A DNA stretch of 29,357 nucleotides from Pseudomonadota bacterium (GTDB lineage: Bacteria > Pseudomonadota > Gammaproteobacteria > Burkholderiales > Burkholderiaceae_C). The notes under the pieces are model-generated. The model had not been told where the DNA came from. It saw only the letters and a program-made list of their open reading frames with translations, and made no database searches. The position numbers were made by a program, and so were the translations under genes. Below are positions 26,576 through 29,357 of the stretch, piece by piece (within the stretch, counting starts at the first letter, position 1; the number at the start of each line of letters is the position of its first letter). Where the stretch lies: positions 1-29,357 of the forward strand of contig JAFAGF010000019.1 in assembly GCA_023422975.1 (NCBI GenBank), in the 5' to 3' direction.

Positions 26576-27082
26576 TTAGGCCTTGGCTTGCGCCAGCAAT
26601 GTTGCAGCGTCCGAGACTTCGAACTTTCCGGGACCTTCCACGTTCAACGTCGCGACCTTGCCATTCTTGATCAGCATGGAGTAGCGATTGCTGCGCAGGC
26701 CCAAGCCCTTGCCATTCAGATCCAGCGTCAGGCCCAAAGCCTTGGCCAGCGCGGCATCGCCGTCCGCAATCATGCGCACCTTGCCACCGGCCTTTTGGTC
26801 ACGGCCCCAAGCGCCCATGACGAAAGCGTCATTCACAGCAACACACCAGATTTCATCCACGCCCGCGGCCTTGAACGCATCCGCTTGCTGGATATAGCCA
26901 GGCAAGTGGCTGACCGAGCAAGTAGGGGTAAATGCACCAGGCACGGCAAACAACGCGATGGTTTTGCCGGCCAACGCAGCAGGCAACTCTACGGGGTTGG
27001 GGCCAATGCTGCAGCCATTGCCTTCCACTTCCACGTATTCCATCAACTTCACTGCGGGCAGTGCATCTCCAACTTTAATCAT
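26576..27082 (-). CDS. peroxiredoxin, Prx5 type
   Basis: The 168-residue thiol peroxidase reduces H2O2 or organic peroxides with a peroxidatic Cys55 in PGAFTPTC. Other Cys residues (Cys24 in GNGCSIG and one in DEIWCVAVND) could act as resolving thiols, as Prx5 variants differ here. No glutaredoxin domain is fused. The start is ATG 27082 (MIKVGDALPAVKL) with GGAGG before it; the open frame upstream is not used. It is transcribed in the same direction as the ribosomal genes but separated from them by a strong terminator, so it has its own promoter somewhere in 27083-27160. Confidence 0.96.
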   Translation of the reverse strand: MIKVGDALPAVKLMEYVEVEGNGCSIGPNPVELPAALAGKTIALFAVPGAFTPTCSVSHLPGYIQQADAFKAAGVDEIWCVAVNDAFVMGAWGRDQKAGGKVRMIADGDAALAKALGLTLDLNGKGLGLRSNRYSMLIKNGKVATLNVEGPGKFEVSDAATLLAQAKA

Positions 27083-27160
27083 GAGTGTCCTCCAATGTGG
27101 TTTGAATCGCTTCACTTGGGTGTTCACTGAATGGGCACACGATACGCCCAAGCTGAAAAC

Positions 27161-27192
27161 AAAAAAGCGACCCACATTGTGGGTCGCTTTTT
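27161..27192. terminator. intrinsic terminator of the S10 operon, after rpsQ
   Basis: Six A, GCGACCCAC, ATT loop, GTGGGTCGC, five T: a perfect 9-bp stem symmetric on both strands. It follows the rpsQ stop by about 30 bases in the direction of transcription. Confidence 0.93.
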
Positions 27193-27221
27193 AAGACTAT
27201 GCAGTCAAAGCGGTTGAACGC

Positions 27222-27491
27222 TTAGAGCAGGCCAGCCTTTTGCACCAAGCGGGTAGCAACCCAGTTCTTGGTCTTGGACAGAGGACGGCTCTCGGTGATT
27301 TCGATGGTGTCACCCATCTTGAATTCACCTTGCTCGTCGTGTGCATGGTACTTGCTCGACTTGATCATGATCTTGCCGTAGATGGGGTGCATCACGCGAC
27401 GCTCCACCAGCACAGTCACAGTCTTTTCGCGCTTATCGCTGACCACCTTGCCAATCAAGGTGCGCTTGAGGGATGTTTTAGCTTCCGTCAT
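27222..27491 (-). CDS. rpsQ: 30S ribosomal protein S17
   Basis: The 89-residue S17 binds 16S rRNA helix regions in early 30S assembly. The sequence opens [20 protein letters not shown], with [20 protein letters not shown] and [16 protein letters not shown] following in the standard order. AAGGAG lies before the ATG. It is the last gene of this ribosomal block; the terminator at 27161-27192 separates it from the peroxiredoxin, whereas E. coli has rplN of the spc operon soon after rpsQ. Confidence 0.98.
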   Translation of the reverse strand: MTEAKTSLKRTLIGKVVSDKREKTVTVLVERRVMHPIYGKIMIKSSKYHAHDEQGEFKMGDTIEITESRPLSKTKNWVATRLVQKAGLL

Positions 27492-27500
27492 GTCGGCTCC

Positions 27501-27698
27501 TTACTTGGCGGCTTGCTTTTCAGCAAGGATGGTCTTGGCACGAGCGATATCGCGGCGGGTAGCCTTCAATGTCGCAGTGTTGCCCAGTTGTTGCGTGGCC
27601 TTTTGCATACGCAGACCGAAGTGGGCCTTTTGCAAGGACTTCACTTCAGCTTCCACAGCGGCGACGTCTTTTTGGCGGAGTTCAGCAGCTTTAGTCAT
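27501..27698 (-). CDS. rpmC: 50S ribosomal protein L29
   Basis: The 65-residue L29 sits at the polypeptide exit tunnel. The chain [20 protein letters not shown] and [15 protein letters not shown] near the end are standard two-helix hairpin features. AAGGAG precedes the start. It lies between rplP and rpsQ in the usual order, with gaps of 11 and 9 bases. Confidence 0.97.
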   Translation of the reverse strand: MTKAAELRQKDVAAVEAEVKSLQKAHFGLRMQKATQQLGNTATLKATRRDIARAKTILAEKQAAK

Positions 27699-27709
27699 GT
27701 TGATTCTCC

Positions 27710-28126
27710 TTATTCACCAATGTGACGCGACACGAATGTCGTACGCAGAGGCAGCTTTGCAGCGGCCAGACGGAACGCTTGGCGTGCCAGCTCTTCAGGA
27801 ACACCCACGATTTCGTAGATGATCTTGCCCGGCTGGATTTCGGCCACGTAGTACTCGGGGTTACCCTTGCCGTTACCCATACGCACTTCAGCAGGCTTAG
27901 TGGAAATAGGTTTGTCAGGGAACACACGAATCCAGATACGGCCGCCACGCTTAACGTGACGAGAAATCGCGCGACGTGCGGCTTCGATCTGACGAGCTGT
28001 CAGACGACCACGGTCGGTAGACTTCAGACCGAAATCGCCGAAAGCAACAGCGTTGCCACGGGTAGCGATACCGGTGTTGCGGCCTTTGTGTTCCTTACGG
28101 AACTTACGGCGTGCAGGTTGCAGCAT
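27710..28126 (-). CDS. rplP: 50S ribosomal protein L16
   Basis: The 138-residue L16 helps form the A-site and peptidyl transferase region. [19 protein letters not shown] is the canonical start, and [20 protein letters not shown] the canonical core. Its ribosome site AAGGAGAA is encoded by the last codons of rpsC, and the ATG is only 2 bases after the rpsC stop, so the pair is translationally coupled. Confidence 0.99.
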   Translation of the reverse strand: MLQPARRKFRKEHKGRNTGIATRGNAVAFGDFGLKSTDRGRLTARQIEAARRAISRHVKRGGRIWIRVFPDKPISTKPAEVRMGNGKGNPEYYVAEIQPGKIIYEIVGVPEELARQAFRLAAAKLPLRTTFVSRHIGE

Positions 28127-28128
28127 GT

Positions 28129-28989
28129 TTATTCTCCTTTACCGTCCGCTGCTGTAGCGGGCGCGTCAGTCTTGCGAACGCGCTTAACGGAGTCAGCACC
28201 AGCGCCAGCAGGCTTGTCGCTGCCGTCTACAGGAGCTGCGTTACCGCCTGTGGGGCGGCGGGCACCACGGCCTGCGCCGTCACGGCGACCATCGCGGCGG
28301 GGGCCACGTGGACGACGCTCGTCTTCAGGACGGGGAGTCTCTACGGCGGGCAGGTCATTGCGGCCCAAGGTATCACCCTTGTAAACCCAAACCTTCACGC
28401 CGATGATGCCGTAAGTAGTCTGTGCTTCGGAGAAGCCGTAGTCGATGTCAGCACGCAGAGTGTGCAGAGGCACGCGGCCTTCGCGGTACCACTCAGTACG
28501 GGCGATTTCGATACCGTTCAGACGACCGGACGACATGATCTTGATACCTTGGGCACCCAGACGCATGGCGTTCTGCATCGCACGCTTCATAGCGCGACGG
28601 AACATGATGCGCTTTTCCAGCTGTTGGCAGATGGAGTCAGCGATCAACTTGGCATCGATTTCAGGCTTGCGCACTTCTTCGATGTTCACTGCGACTGGCA
28701 CGCCCAGACGAGTAGCGAGTTCCTTCTTCAAGGCCTCGATATCTTCGCCCTTCTTACCGATCACAACACCAGGACGGGCCGAGAAGATCGTGATGCGGGC
28801 GTTCTTTGCAGGACGCTCGATCAGCACGCGTGCAACAGCAGCGTTCTTCAACTTAGCCTTCAGGTACTCGCGAACCTTGATGTCTTCGGCCAGCATGCCG
28901 GCGAAATCACGGTTGCTAGCGTACCAACGGCTAGCCCAGTTGCGGCTTACAGCAAGGCGGAAGCCGGTAGGATGGATTTTCTGTCCCAT
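28129..28989 (-). CDS. rpsC: 30S ribosomal protein S3, with extended C-terminus
   Basis: S3 lines the mRNA entry channel of the 30S subunit. The 286-residue chain has the start [18 protein letters not shown], the KH domain with [14 protein letters not shown], and the C-terminal domain ending with [16 protein letters not shown] near residue 216. E. coli S3 is 233 residues; here about 65 residues of Arg/Gly/Pro/Asp/Ala-rich, low-complexity sequence follow the core. Longer S3 tails occur in other betaproteobacteria. The end overlaps the ribosome site of rplP. Confidence 0.98.
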   Translation of the reverse strand: MGQKIHPTGFRLAVSRNWASRWYASNRDFAGMLAEDIKVREYLKAKLKNAAVARVLIERPAKNARITIFSARPGVVIGKKGEDIEALKKELATRLGVPVAVNIEEVRKPEIDAKLIADSICQQLEKRIMFRRAMKRAMQNAMRLGAQGIKIMSSGRLNGIEIARTEWYREGRVPLHTLRADIDYGFSEAQTTYGIIGVKVWVYKGDTLGRNDLPAVETPRPEDERRPRGPRRDGRRDGAGRGARRPTGGNAAPVDGSDKPAGAGADSVKRVRKTDAPATAADGKGE

Positions 28990-29005
28990 ATTCTTCCTTT
29001 AGGCC

Positions 29006-29338
29006 TCAGTTACCGACTGTCACGTAAATGTGGCAGGTAGGCTTGCTGATGCGATTGCCGCGGCCCTTAGCGCGAGCGGTGAAACGCTTGAGCGTCGTGC
29101 CTTGTTCAACGTAGATGGTCTTGACCTTCAACTCGTCGATATCGGCGCCGTCGTTGTGCTCAGCGTTAGCAATGGCGGATTCCAGAACCTTCTTCACGAT
29201 CACAGCAGCTTTTTTCTGCGTGAAAGTCAAGATGTTCAGAGCTTGATCCACCTTCTTGCCGCGGATCAGATCCGCGACCAGGCGACCCTTGTCAACCGAC
29301 AAGCGGACGCCACGGAGGACTGCACGTGTTTCAGACAT
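29006..29338 (-). CDS. rplV: 50S ribosomal protein L22
   Basis: The 110-residue L22 has the beta-hairpin that lines the exit tunnel. [20 protein letters not shown] and [17 protein letters not shown] are standard, the latter part of the hairpin loop associated with macrolide contact. It is upstream of rpsC (gap of 16 bases). AAGGAA before the start overlaps the end of the preceding gene. Confidence 0.98.
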   Translation of the reverse strand: MSETRAVLRGVRLSVDKGRLVADLIRGKKVDQALNILTFTQKKAAVIVKKVLESAIANAEHNDGADIDELKVKTIYVEQGTTLKRFTARAKGRGNRISKPTCHIYVTVGN

Positions 29339-29347
29339 GGTCGTTCC

Positions 29348-29357
29348 TTACTTCTTG
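29348..29357 (-). CDS. rpsS: end of the upstream ribosomal gene, probably S19
   Basis: Only the last codons (Lys-Lys-stop) are inside the window, 9 bases before rplV. The C-terminal Lys-Lys and the conserved S10 operon order (rpsS before rplV) support S19; the rest lies beyond the right edge. Confidence 0.55.

Overview
The window looks like chromosomal DNA from a betaproteobacterium of the order Burkholderiales, most likely family Comamonadaceae. This is judged from the protein sequences: a LipB with a short insert after the [12 protein letters not shown] region, a CSD-DUF1294 fusion, a permease-less PTS of EIIA(Man), HPr and EI, and intergenic repeats with AGCTGCT/AAGCGCT cores that I recall from that family. 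I cannot name a genus. No tRNA or rRNA gene, CRISPR array, insertion sequence or prophage is visible. The content is mostly core housekeeping genes, with no convincing undescribed defence or mobile system.

Layout. (1) 1-6397: a TetR/AcrR-type repressor (minus, cut by the left edge) faces a complete RND efflux operon: periplasmic adaptor lipoprotein, inner-membrane pump and outer-membrane channel. A near-perfect 26-bp palindrome lies between them. (2) 6398-9871: a membrane-anchored cytochrome c5-type protein, a conserved hypothetical on the opposite strand, and a LemA / TPM-repeat / TPM-domain trio. (3) 9988-10668: a cold-shock-domain/DUF1294 membrane protein. (4) 10826-17963 (minus): the full F1Fo ATP synthase operon atpI-B-E-F-H-A-G-D-C, closed by a strong terminator. 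A terminator-like hairpin also lies between atpD and atpC. (5) 18249-20244 (plus): DUF493 protein, lipB and lipA, forming the lipoylation pathway, closed by a terminator. (6) 20637-23190 (minus): EIIA(Man)-ptsH-ptsI, a regulatory-type phosphorelay with no sugar permease nearby. (7) 23284-26509: an unrecognised lipoprotein diverging from a TlpA-like thioredoxin, a cytochrome c' type protein diverging from a cytochrome b561-type membrane protein, and a GNAT acetyltransferase. (8) 26576-29357 (minus): a Prx5-type peroxiredoxin, preceded by the distal end of the S10 ribosomal operon (rpsS end, rplV, rpsC, rplP, rpmC, rpsQ). That operon is ended by a strong terminator directly after rpsQ instead of running into rplN.

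The genes group into drug export (1), respiration and energy conservation (cytochromes and ATP synthase), cofactor attachment for 2-oxoacid dehydrogenases (lip genes), metabolic signalling (PTS), thiol and peroxide redox (TlpA-like, Prx) and translation. The less explained material is in the regulatory DNA: the efflux operator, an 11-bp perfect dyad beside a TATAAT box, three related intergenic inverted repeats, the hairpin inside the atp operon, an isolated Fur-like half-site, and the overlapping PTS genes. Long reading frames antisense to atpA/atpG, atpD, lipA and ptsI are treated as codon-bias shadows.
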